Assembly: GCF_002920535.1 (NCBI RefSeq) | Contig: NZ_PQSS01000079.1 | Coordinates: forward strand, 1 to 34,122 | Length of the DNA: 34,122 nt | Origin: Streptomyces sp. Ru71 | Lineage (GTDB): Bacteria > Actinomycetota > Actinomycetes > Streptomycetales > Streptomycetaceae | Direction: 5' to 3' | In this document: positions 15,249 to 23,800 of the stretch, in pieces | Layout of the letters: each line of letters begins with the position of its first letter | How positions within the stretch are numbered: the stretch's first letter is position 1 | The notes under the pieces: generated by a model | The model's input: the letters and a program-made list of their open reading frames with translations, nothing else | Told to the model about the DNA's origin: nothing | The model's database searches: none | Made by a program: the position numbers and the translations under genes

Positions 15249-15880
15249 TCCGCCGCGCCGCCCTGCTGTGCCTGGCCGTGCTGCTGCCGCTGATGGCGGC
15301 GGGCCAGGCGCATGCCGTCGGCTACCGGTACTGGTCGTTCTGGGAGCGCGACGGGTCCACCTGGACCTACGCCACCCAGGGCCCGTCGACCGCCCGCCCG
15401 GCCGACGGTGCCGTGCAGGGCTTCCGGTTCGCGGTGAGCGAGAACTCCGCCGACGCCGCCCGGCCGCGCGGCGCGGCCGGCTTCGCGGCGATCTGCGCGC
15501 GGACCCCGCGGCAGGACGGCACGAAACGGGTGGCGCTGGTCATCGACTTCGGTACGGCGGCCGACGCCCCGTCCGGCGAGCGGCCGCCCGCCGCGCGCAC
15601 GGCCTGCGCCCGCGTGCCGCGGGACGCCACCACGGCCGAGGCCCTGGCCGCCGTCGCGCGGCCGCTGCGGTACGACACCAACGCCCTGCTGTGCGCGATC
15701 GCCGGGTACCCGGAGAAGGGATGCGGCGAGCAGGTCTCCGGCAAGGCCGAGGCCACGGCCGCGCCGCAGAAGCCGGACTCCGGATCGGACGGCCCCTCGG
15801 TCGGCCTCATCGCGGGCGGCGCCGCCGTCGCCGTACTGGGCGCGGCAGCGGTGTGGCAGGCGCGGCGGCGGCGTGCCTAG
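15245..15880 (+). CDS. SCO2322-family secreted, C-terminally anchored protein
   Basis: Exported protein of 211 residues starting at GTG (15245), which overlaps the previous stop. The signal peptide is MIRRAALLCLAVLLPLMAAGQAHA. The mature part opens with VGYRYWSFWERDGSTWTYATQGP and continues PADGAVQGFRFAVSE, the hallmark of the SCO2322 family. A Cys-containing region (FAAICARTP, TACARVP, ALLCAIAGYPEKGC) could form disulfides. A linker and one membrane helix (GLIAGGAAVAVLGAAAVW) with RRRR follow. The family's biochemical role is not established to my knowledge. The aromatic opening and the compact beta-like pattern could correspond to a DUF4430/transcobalamin beta-domain-like module (inference). 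It overlaps EcfT by 8 bases. Confidence 0.85.
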   Translation: MIRRAALLCLAVLLPLMAAGQAHAVGYRYWSFWERDGSTWTYATQGPSTARPADGAVQGFRFAVSENSADAARPRGAAGFAAICARTPRQDGTKRVALVIDFGTAADAPSGERPPAARTACARVPRDATTAEALAAVARPLRYDTNALLCAIAGYPEKGCGEQVSGKAEATAAPQKPDSGSDGPSVGLIAGGAAVAVLGAAAVWQARRRRA

Positions 15881-17075
15881 TCACCGGGGCGCCGCCACCG
15901 TGCACCCCGGTGCGTGGTGGCTGTGGGCCCTGGGCCTCGGCACCGCCGCCACCCGCACCACCAACCCCCTGCTGCTGGCCCTGCTGGTCGCGGTCTCCGC
16001 GTACGTCGTGACGTCCTGCCGCCCGAACGCGCCCTGGGCCCGCTCCTACTCCGCGTTCCTGAAGCTGGCCCTGGCCGTCCTCGTCGTACGCCTGTTCTTC
16101 GCGGTGGTCCTCGGCTCCCCCGTGCCCGGCACGCATGTCGTCGTCACGCTGCCCGAAGTGCCGCTGCCCGACTGGGCGCAGGGCATCCGGCTCGGCGGCC
16201 GGGTCACCGCCGAGGGCCTGCTGTTCGCGCTCTACGACGGGCTGCGGCTGGCCGCGCTGCTGGTGTGCGTCGGCGCCGCGAACGCCCTCGCCAACCCGCA
16301 CCGGCTGCTGAAGTCCCTGCCGGGCGCGCTGTACGAGACCGGCGTCGCGGTCGTCGTCGCGCTCACCTTCGCCCCGCACCTGATCGCCGACGTGCAGCGG
16401 CTGCGGGCCGCGCGCCGGCTGCGGGGCCGCCCGGACCGGGGGCTGCGCGGGCTGCTGCAGGTCGGACTGCCGGTGCTGGAGGGCGCGCTGGAGCGGTCCG
16501 TCGCGCTCGCCGCCGCCATGGACGCCCGTGGCTACGGCCGCGGCGCGGACGTGCCCGCACCGGTGCGCCGTACGACGGCCGCGCTCACCCTGGGCGGGCT
16601 GCTCGGCGTGTGCGCGGGGACGTACGGCCTGCTCACCGCCGACGGCGGCGGCTACGGCCTTCCGGTGCTGCTCGGCGGGCTCGCCGCCGCGCTGGCCGGG
16701 CTGTGGCTCGGCGGCCGGCGCACCCCGCGCACCCGCTACCGCCCCGACCCGTGGGACGCCCGCGCCCTGTCGGTCGCCGCGAGCGGCGTCGCCGTGGCCG
16801 CCGCGCTCGTGCCGGCCGACTCCCCCGCCCTGCACCCCGGCGTGGTCCCGCTCACCGCGCCCGCGCTGCCGCTGTGGCCGGCGGCGGCCGCGCTGCTCGG
16901 CCTGCTGCCGGCGTTCGTGGCGCCCTCGCCCAGGGAGCCGTCCCCCGAGGAGCCGTCCCCCGGGGATGCGTTGCCCGGGGAGCCGTCCCCCGGGAAGGAG
17001 CCGGGGAAAAAGCCGAAGAAGCCAGGGAAGAAGCCCGGCAGGACGCCCGCGAAGAAGTCAGAGGTGCCGTCGTGA
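15873..17075 (+). CDS. ecfT: ECF transporter T component (EcfT)
   Basis: Membrane scaffold that couples the ATPases to the substrate-binding S component; 400 residues. Several hydrophobic segments occupy residues 13-170 and 230-340. The two cytoplasmic coupling-helix motifs typical of EcfT are visible: AARRLRG around 179-185 and MDARGYG at 216-222 (Ala-Arg-Gly type). The C-terminal 60 residues are an unusual low-complexity tail of Pro/Ser/Glu (REPSPEEPSPG repeats), then Lys/Pro (PGKKPKKPGKKPG). GTG at 15873 overlaps the upstream gene by 8 bases, and the stop overlaps the ATPase start by 4 bases, so expression is tightly coupled. Confidence 0.9.
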   Translation: MPSHRGAATVHPGAWWLWALGLGTAATRTTNPLLLALLVAVSAYVVTSCRPNAPWARSYSAFLKLALAVLVVRLFFAVVLGSPVPGTHVVVTLPEVPLPDWAQGIRLGGRVTAEGLLFALYDGLRLAALLVCVGAANALANPHRLLKSLPGALYETGVAVVVALTFAPHLIADVQRLRAARRLRGRPDRGLRGLLQVGLPVLEGALERSVALAAAMDARGYGRGADVPAPVRRTTAALTLGGLLGVCAGTYGLLTADGGGYGLPVLLGGLAAALAGLWLGGRRTPRTRYRPDPWDARALSVAASGVAVAAALVPADSPALHPGVVPLTAPALPLWPAAAALLGLLPAFVAPSPREPSPEEPSPGDALPGEPSPGKEPGKKPKKPGKKPGRTPAKKSEVPS

Positions 17076-18820
17076 TCCGCTTCGAGAACGTCTCCGTGAC
17101 CTACGACGGGGAGGGCGAACCCACCGTCCGGGGCGTCGACTTCGAGGTACCCGAAGGGGAACTCGTGCTGCTGGTCGGCCCCTCCGGCGTCGGCAAGTCC
17201 ACGATCCTGGGCGCGGTGAGCGGGCTCGTCCCGCACTTCACCGGCGGCACCCTGCGCGGGCGCGTCACGGTCGCCGGCCGCGACACCCGCACGCACAAGC
17301 CGCGTGAACTCGCCGACGTGGTCGGCACGGTGGGCCAGGACCCGCTCGCCCACTTCGTCACCGACACCGTCGAGGACGAACTCGCCTACGGCATGGAGTC
17401 CCTGGGCCTGACCCCGCAGGTGATGCGGCGCCGGGTCGAGGAGACGCTGGACCTGCTCGGCCTCGCCGATCTGCGCGACCGCCCGATCGCCACGCTCTCC
17501 GGCGGGCAGCAGCAGCGCGTGGCGATCGGCTCCGTCCTCACCCCGCACCCCCGGGTCCTCGTCCTGGACGAGCCGACCTCCGCCCTGGACCCGGCCGCCG
17601 CCGAGGAGGTCCTCGCCGTCGTCCAGCGCCTGGTGCACGACCTGGGCACGACGGTGCTCATGGCGGAACACCGGCTGGAGCGGGTCGTCCAGTACGCCGA
17701 CCGGGTCGCCCTGCTGCCGGGCCCCGGCGAGGCGCCCGTGGTCGGGGCCCCGGCCGACATCATGGCCGTCTCCCCGGTCTGCCCGCCGGTGGTCGACCTG
17801 GGCCGGCTCGCGGGCTGGTCCCCGCTGCCGCTGACGGTCCGCGACGCCCGGCGCCGGGCCGGCGAGCTGCGGGAACGGCTGGCGGACCGGGACACCACCC
17901 CGGAACGGCCGGCGGACCGGGACACCACCCCGGAACGGCCGGCGGACCGGGACACCACCCCGCCGGCCACTCCCCCGGTCACGGCACAGGCCCGCTCCGG
18001 CCGGCCGGCCCCCTCCCGCCTGGCCCGGCTGCTGCGCCGCCGCCCCGACGACGCCCCGCCCGCCTCGCCGTACGCCGCCGAGGTGCGCGCGCTCGCCGTC
18101 CGGCGGGGCCTGGTGCAGGCGCTGCGCCGCGTCGACCTGACCGTGTCCCCCGGCGAGACGGTCGCCCTGATGGGCCGCAACGGCGCGGGCAAGTCGACGC
18201 TGCTCAACACGCTCGTCGGGCTGGTCAGGCCCACCTCCGGCACCGTCCTGGCCGGTGGCGCCGCCCCCTACGGCTCGCCGCCGCGCGAACTGGTGCGCCG
18301 GGTCGGCCTGGTGCCGCAGGAGCCGCGCGACCTGCTGTACGCCGACACCGTCGCCGCGGAGTGCGCGGCCGCCGACCAGGACGCGGGCGCGGCGCCGGGA
18401 ACCTGCCGGGCGCTGGTGTCGGAGCTGCTGCCCGGCGTGACCGACGACACCCACCCGCGGGACCTGTCCGAGGGACAGCGCCTCGCCCTCACCCTGGCCG
18501 TCGTCCTGACCGCCCGGCCGCCGCTGCTCCTGCTGGACGAGCCGACCCGCGGCCTGGACTACGCGGCGAAGTCCCGCCTGGTCGCGGTCCTGCGTGAGCT
18601 GGCCGCCGCCGGCCACGCCGTGGTGCTGGCCACGCACGACGTGGAGCTGGCCGCCGAGCTGGCCCACCGGGTGGTCCTGCTCGCCGAGGGCGAGGTGATC
18701 GCCGACGGCCCCACGGCGGACGTCGTGGTGTCCTCGCCGTCCTTCGCCCCGCAGGTGACGAAGATCCTCGCGCCGCAGCAGTGGCTGACGGTCACGCGGG
18801 TCAGGGAGGCGCTCGCATGA
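17072..18820 (+). CDS. Double ATP-binding protein of ECF transporter (EcfA1-EcfA2 fusion)
   Basis: Cytoplasmic protein of 582 residues with two complete ABC ATPase domains that power ECF uptake. Domain 1 has Walker A GPSGVGKST (36-44), Q-loop VGQDP, signature LSGGQQQR (142-149), Walker B VLVLDEP and switch His200. Domain 2 has Walker A GRNGAGKST (368-376), Q-loop VPQEP, a variant signature LSEGQ (465-469), Walker B LLLLDEP and His522. The asymmetry LSGGQ/LSEGQ suggests one stronger catalytic site. The linker contains ADRDTTPERP repeated almost three times (residues 271-297), encoded by a 30-bp tandem repeat. GTG at 17072 overlaps the EcfT stop. Confidence 0.93.
   Translation: MIRFENVSVTYDGEGEPTVRGVDFEVPEGELVLLVGPSGVGKSTILGAVSGLVPHFTGGTLRGRVTVAGRDTRTHKPRELADVVGTVGQDPLAHFVTDTVEDELAYGMESLGLTPQVMRRRVEETLDLLGLADLRDRPIATLSGGQQQRVAIGSVLTPHPRVLVLDEPTSALDPAAAEEVLAVVQRLVHDLGTTVLMAEHRLERVVQYADRVALLPGPGEAPVVGAPADIMAVSPVCPPVVDLGRLAGWSPLPLTVRDARRRAGELRERLADRDTTPERPADRDTTPERPADRDTTPPATPPVTAQARSGRPAPSRLARLLRRRPDDAPPASPYAAEVRALAVRRGLVQALRRVDLTVSPGETVALMGRNGAGKSTLLNTLVGLVRPTSGTVLAGGAAPYGSPPRELVRRVGLVPQEPRDLLYADTVAAECAAADQDAGAAPGTCRALVSELLPGVTDDTHPRDLSEGQRLALTLAVVLTARPPLLLLDEPTRGLDYAAKSRLVAVLRELAAAGHAVVLATHDVELAAELAHRVVLLAEGEVIADGPTADVVVSSPSFAPQVTKILAPQQWLTVTRVREALA
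17881..17962 (+). repeat. 30-bp tandem repeat inside the ABC gene
   Basis: Two identical 30-base units (17881-17910 and 17911-17940, starting GGCGGACCGGGACACCACCC) are followed by a 22-base partial third unit. The repeat is in frame and encodes ADRDTTPERP in the linker between the ATPase domains. In-frame slippage would change linker length without disrupting the gene. Confidence 0.95.
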
Positions 18821-19632
18821 CCCGGATACGCGCCGTCCGTCTGGGCCCCCGCTCCATCGCCACGCTCGCCCTCGTCTCGGCGGTCGGGGTGGCCGCGCTG
18901 ATGTGGCCGTTCCTCGCGCCGCCCGGCTCCCAGGTGCTGGCGCACGCGCAGGACGCCCCGTGGCTGTTCGCCGGCCTGCTGGTGCTGTTGGTCGCGGTGG
19001 CCGCGGCGGCCATCGCCGAGTCCGGGCTCGGCCCGAAGGCCGTCGCGATGCTCGGCGTGCTGGCGGCGACCGGCGCGGCGCTGCGGCCCCTCGGCGCGGG
19101 CACGGCCGGTATCGAGCCCATGTTCTTCCTGATGGTGCTCAGCGGGCGGGTCCTCGGCCCCGGGTTCGGTTTCGTGCTGGGCGCGGTGACGATGTTCGCG
19201 TCCGCGCTGCTGACGGGCGGGGTGGGCCCGTGGCTGCCGTTCCAGATGCTGTCCATGGGCTGGTTCACGATGGGCTCGGGCCTGCTGCCGGGCCCCGGCC
19301 GGCTGCGCGGCCGCGCGGAGATCGCCCTGCTCGCCGGATACGGCTTCCTGGCGGCCTTCGCCTACGGCACGGTCATGAACCTGGCGGGCTGGACCTTCAT
19401 GAACGGCAACGCCTCGGACATCGCCTTCGACCCGGACGCGACCGTCCCCGCCAACCTGGCCCACTTCGTCGCGTACTGCCTCGCCACGTCGCTGGGCTGG
19501 GACCTGGGCCGGGCGATCGTCACGGTCGTCCTCACCGTGACGCTCGGCCCGGCGGTCCTGCGGGCGCTGCGCCGGGCCACCCGCCGGGCGGCGTTCGAGA
19601 CGCCGGTCACCTTCGACGCGCCCGGCGAGTGA
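18817..19632 (+). CDS. ECF transporter S component, probably for cobalamin
   Basis: Membrane substrate-binding subunit of 271 residues, translationally coupled to the ATPase gene by a 4-base overlap (ATGA). About six hydrophobic segments are visible: IATLALVSAVGVAALMWPFL, WLFAGLLVLLVAVAAAAIAE, AVAMLGVLAATGAALRPL, FGFVLGAVTMFASALLTGG, IALLAGYGFLAAFAYG and the C-terminal FVAYCLATSL...IVTVVLTVTLGPAV. The AALRPLGAGTAGIEPMFFLMVLSGRVLGPGFGFVLGA block is characteristic of actinobacterial ECF S components. Substrate identity is not readable from sequence; the upstream cobalamin riboswitch makes cobalamin or a precursor the best guess. It closes the operon; no clear terminator was found downstream. 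Confidence 0.87.
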   Translation: MTRIRAVRLGPRSIATLALVSAVGVAALMWPFLAPPGSQVLAHAQDAPWLFAGLLVLLVAVAAAAIAESGLGPKAVAMLGVLAATGAALRPLGAGTAGIEPMFFLMVLSGRVLGPGFGFVLGAVTMFASALLTGGVGPWLPFQMLSMGWFTMGSGLLPGPGRLRGRAEIALLAGYGFLAAFAYGTVMNLAGWTFMNGNASDIAFDPDATVPANLAHFVAYCLATSLGWDLGRAIVTVVLTVTLGPAVLRALRRATRRAAFETPVTFDAPGE

Positions 19633-19997
19633 GACCTCGTACGCCGACGGTGAGCGCGCGGGGGTCACGGCGGTGAAGCACCCCACATGACCCAGCTCAC
19701 CTACGAGGCCGGGCCGTAGATCGTCCGGTGTGTCATGCCCTCGTCGACAGGGCCTCTGACCTGCGCTTTGAGAGCCAGGTCACACACTCGACCTTTCCTC
19801 TCGATGCGACCACAACTAGTAAAAGGGGGCATTGCGGACGCATATCGAGCCTGTTTCTCTGGATGACGTCGCACGGCGCCGACGAGCCCCGCAGGGCCTC
19901 GGCGCCGACGCATGCCACGGCCGCAAGCCACGCGGCTCCGCGCACCACGCGGTTCCGGCGTGCCGACGACACCACAGTCCCCGACGAAAGGCTCCCC
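19633..19997. other. 365-base gap between the B12 operon and the SLT gene
   Basis: It holds no convincing gene. An AT-richer segment near 19785-19830 (CAACTAGTAAAAGG) may contain the SLT promoter. A 9-bp inverted repeat CGGCGCCGA/TCGGCGCCG (19874-19882 with 19899-19907, 16-base loop) lies in the presumed 5' leader. I looked for a ydaO/c-di-AMP riboswitch, which often precedes Streptomyces wall hydrolases, and did not see its conserved core. Confidence 0.5.
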
Positions 19998-20414
19998 GTG
20001 ACCGCCGCTTCCGTTCTCCGTCGCATCTCCGCCCCGAAGAAGGCCCTCGCCGGTGCCGCCCTGGCCGCTGCCGCGTGCGGTTCCCTGATCGCCGCCGCGC
20101 CCGCCCAGGCCGCGACGACGCAGGCCTCCTCGGCCCGGGCGGTCGCGCAGAAGATGATCGGCAACACGGCGCAGTACCAGTGCTTCTCGAACATCGTCGA
20201 GCGCGAGAGCGGCTGGAACCCGAACGCCACCAACGCCTCCAGCGGCGCCTACGGCCTGGTCCAGGCCCTGCCGGGCTCCAAGATGGCCTCGGCCGGCTCC
20301 GACTGGAAGACCAACCCCGCGACCCAGATCAAGTGGGGCATGAACTACATGAACGAGCGCTACGGCAGCCCGTGTGGCGCCTGGAGCTTCTGGCAGGCCC
20401 ACAACTGGTACTGA
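19998..20414 (+). CDS. Small secreted lytic-transglycosylase-like (SLT) protein
   Basis: Exported protein of 138 residues. A twin-basic N-terminus and hydrophobic segment (LAGAALAAAACGSLIAAAPAQA, cleavage likely after AQA) precede a compact goose-lysozyme/SLT-like domain of about 85 residues. The catalytic Glu is likely the one in IVERESGWNP. ASSGAYGLVQALPGSKM and the C-terminal ERYGSPCGAWSFWQAHNWY match the SLT/aggregation-promoting-factor group abundant in Streptomyces. Members cleave the MurNAc-GlcNAc bond of peptidoglycan. GTG at 19998 follows GAAAGG (19986-19991) at 6 bases. Monocistronic, closed by a strong hairpin. Confidence 0.88.
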   Translation: MTAASVLRRISAPKKALAGAALAAAACGSLIAAAPAQAATTQASSARAVAQKMIGNTAQYQCFSNIVERESGWNPNATNASSGAYGLVQALPGSKMASAGSDWKTNPATQIKWGMNYMNERYGSPCGAWSFWQAHNWY

Positions 20415-20454
20415 TGGCGCCGGTACGGAACCACACCCCCGTACCCCGGCAGAC

Positions 20455-20496
20455 GCGAAGGCGGCGGCCCCCGATCCCCTGGGCCGCCGCCTTCGC
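20455..20496 (+). terminator. Strong terminator of the SLT gene
   Basis: A perfect 16-bp stem (20455-20470 with 20481-20496) with a 10-base loop, 40 bases after the stop codon. Confidence 0.85.
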
Positions 20497-20832
20497 CGTA
20501 CCCCGCGAGTCTCTTTCGCCGTACGCGCGGACCTCTGCGGAGTTCGCACGCTTGCTCCACTTCTTCCTTCAACCTTGGGAAAAGCTTCCGGAAACCCGGC
20601 CGGTTCCTTTTTGCGACCGCATGACCGGCACCACGGAACCCGACATTCACAATGGGCGCAATCACGGCGTCTCCCAGGTGAACTCCGGTCAACGGCAAGG
20701 GACTTCTTGGTCGCCTTTTGAAACCGCCTTGAACGTCTCTTTCGGCGACCATGAGGGCGGGATAAAGCCCCTGTGAAGATCGCTCCGTTCCATCGAATCC
20801 GCGACCGCGGATCGTCAGGAAGGGAGCTGATC
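20497..20832. other. Leader/promoter region of the RHS gene
   Basis: About 336 bases without a convincing gene. It is noticeably less GC-rich than its surroundings (for example around 20570-20620 and 20700-20740, with CTTTTGAAACCG and CCTTGAACG). Possible -35 hexamers TTGAAA/TTGAAC occur near 20718 and 20730, but no well-placed -10 goes with them. The lower GC may reflect a regulatory region or acquired DNA. Confidence 0.4.
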
Positions 20833-23800
20833 GTGCGTCACAGACCTGTGGCTCATGACGGTGTGAGAACACGGCGCGGGAACGGCACACGCCGCCTGCG
20901 CCGGATAGCGCTCGGTGTGGTGCTGGCCCTGGCCGCCGAGACCGCGCTGGTCGCCGAGGACACCGGGACCGTCTTCGCCGCGGACCTGGGCACCTCGGCG
21001 CAGCACTCCGCGCACTCGGGCAAGGCCGCCGCGCCGAAGGGCCCGGCCGAGGCCAAGGACGAGGCCTCGGCGGTGCTGATGGCCCGTCTGCAGCACCGCA
21101 GGATCGAGGTGCTGTCCGCGCGGACGGCGGACTCCTCGACCTACGCCCTGCCGAACGGGCAGATGCAGACCGAGGCGTACGCGGGACCGGTCCGGGTCAA
21201 GCAGGGCAGCGTGTGGAAGAGCATCGACACCGCGCTCGCCGACACCGGTGCCGACCTCACGCCCGCCGCCGCGGCCGCTGACATCGCTGTCTCCGACGGC
21301 GGCGACCAGCGCCTGGCCTCGGTGCGCCGGGGCAAGGCCGCCTTCGGGCTGGGCTGGCAGAGCAAGCTGCCCGCGCCGGCGGTGAAGGGCAACACGGCCG
21401 CCTACCGCCTGGGCGGCGGGCAGACCCTGTCGGTGACCGCGCTCGCCCAGGGCTTCTCCGAGAACATCCAGCTCGCCCAGCGCCCGGCCGGGGACAGCGT
21501 CTCCTACCGCATCCCGCTGGACCTGGCCGGACTGAAGGTCTCGCAGGCCGCCTCCGGGCATCTGCTGCTCAAGGACGCGGCGGGCAAGCTGGTCGCCGAG
21601 GCACCGGCCCCGATGATGTGGGACGCCTCCAAGGACCCCGCCTCGGGCGAGTCCGCGCACCGCCGCCAGGTCACCACCCGCGTCGAGACCGCCGCCGACG
21701 GCAAGCAGACCCTGGTCCTGACCCCGGACAAGGGCTTCCTGGCCAAGGCCACCTACCCGGTCACCGTCGACCCGACCACCACGCTGGCGGTCACCACCGA
21801 CACCTGGGTGCAGAACCCCGACTACCCCGACTCCCAGGTCTCCTCCGAGGAGCTGAAGTCGGGCACGTACGACGGCGGCAGCGACACCGCGCGCTCGTAC
21901 CTGAAGTTCGACGTCTCCAAGCTCGCGGGCAAGCACATCACCGCGGCGACGATGTCGCTCTACAACTACTACTCGGCCACCTGCTCCACCTCCGGTGCCG
22001 CCACCCAGGCCAAGCGGATCACCTCCACCTGGTCGTCCTCGTCGATCACCTGGGGTGCCCAGCCGTCGACCACGACGACGGACATGGCGACCAACACCGG
22101 CCACTGGGGCTACTCCTCCTCCTGCCCGGCCGCCTGGTCGAACTGGAACCTCCAGGCGATGGTGCAGTCGTGGGCCAACGGCACCACGAACTACGGCATC
22201 CAGCTGCGCAGCGCCGACGAGACCGACTCCACCAGCTGGCGCCGCTTCCGCTCGGCGAACTACTCCACCGCCGGGTACGCGCCGAAGCTGTCGGTGACGT
22301 ACAACTCCTACGCGACGACGTCGTCGGCGGCGATCTCGCCGAACTTCCCCAACCCGTACAACGGCAAGACGTACGTCACCTCGCTGACGCCGACCCTGTC
22401 GGCCAAGGTGACGGACGCCGACGGCGGGAACGTCCAGGGCCAGTTCGAGATCACCGCGGACCCGGCGTACGCCGACACCACGTACACGTACACGGCGTAC
22501 GGCAAGACGGTCGCCTCCGGCTCCTCCTCCACCCTGACCATCCCGTCCGCCAACGCCTTCCCGGCGGGCAAGCACCTGCGCTTCCGGGTGCGCGGCTACG
22601 ACGGCACGGACTACGGCTCGTGGTCGGGTTACACGACGTTCGTGCTGAACACCGCGCTGCCGGCCGCGCCGACGATCTCCTGCACGCCGTACACCGAGAA
22701 CACCTGGACGGCGACCAGCGACAGCGGCGCGACCTGCACCCTGGACACCTCCGCCACCGACGGCATGGGCTACTACTGGGGTCTGGACGACTCCTCCGTG
22801 CCCGGCCGGGTCTACGACACCACCGACGGCACCGGCGGCGACCCCCTCACCATCACGATCAAGCCCGGTGAGGACTGGCACAAGCTCTACGCCAAGACCG
22901 TCGACTCCGGTGGCAACGTCTCCACCTCCGCCACCACCTACGCCTTCGGCGTCGGCAACGGAGCGGGTCTGCTCACCCCCGGGGAGGGCGACAGCGCCGC
23001 CCGCCGGGTGAGCCTGACCGCCACCGGCAGGACCACCTACACCGGTGTCACCTACCAGTACCGGCGCGGCGAGACCGACACCTGGCACGACGTGCCGGTC
23101 GCCGACGTGACCAAGTCCGCGGACGGCTCGGCCGTCTCCGCCTGGCCGCTCGCCGTCACCAACGGCACCCCGGCGGCACTGACCTGGAACGTGACGACCA
23201 GCCTCGCGGAGGACGGCCCGGTCGACGTCCGGTCGGCGTTCACCGACGGCACCACCACCGCGTACTCGCAGCCGCACACCATCACCGTCGACCGCAACGC
23301 GGGCACCGCGCCCAGCGAGGACGTCGGCCCCGGCTCGGTCAACGCCCTGACCGGTGACTACACCCTGTCCGCCACGGACGCCTCCGGCTTCGACCTCTCG
23401 GTCACCCGGACCGCGTCCTCGCGTCGCCCGGCCGCCGGTGCGAACGCGGAGGGCCAGGTGGCCATCTTCGGTCCCCAGTGGACCTCCGGCACCACCGCCG
23501 AGATCACCGACTCGAACTGGGCGTACGTCCGCAAGACCTCGGCCACCTCGGTCGCCCTGGTCGACGTGGACGGTGACGAGACCGGCTTCACCGCCACCTC
23601 GTCCGGCGGCTGGAAGCCCGAACCCGGCTCCGAGGACCTGACCCTGACCGGGTCGCTGACCGGCTCCTTCACGCTGAAGGACGACGAGGGCACCACGACC
23701 ACCTTCGCCAAGGTGGACCCGGCCGCCACGACCTGGCAGGTCTCCAGCACCTACCTGCCCACCGACAACTCCACCACCAAGGTGGTCTCGGAGAAGGTCA

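Noticed and set aside
19633..19997. ydaO/c-di-AMP riboswitch before the SLT gene
   Set aside because: I looked for the conserved core and GCC..AACCCGG-like blocks seen before other Streptomyces wall hydrolases and did not find them.
20773..20832. Earlier GTG start for the RHS protein
   Set aside because: No good ribosome-binding site precedes 20773, while 20833 has AGGAAGGGA at proper spacing and leads directly into a signal-like segment.
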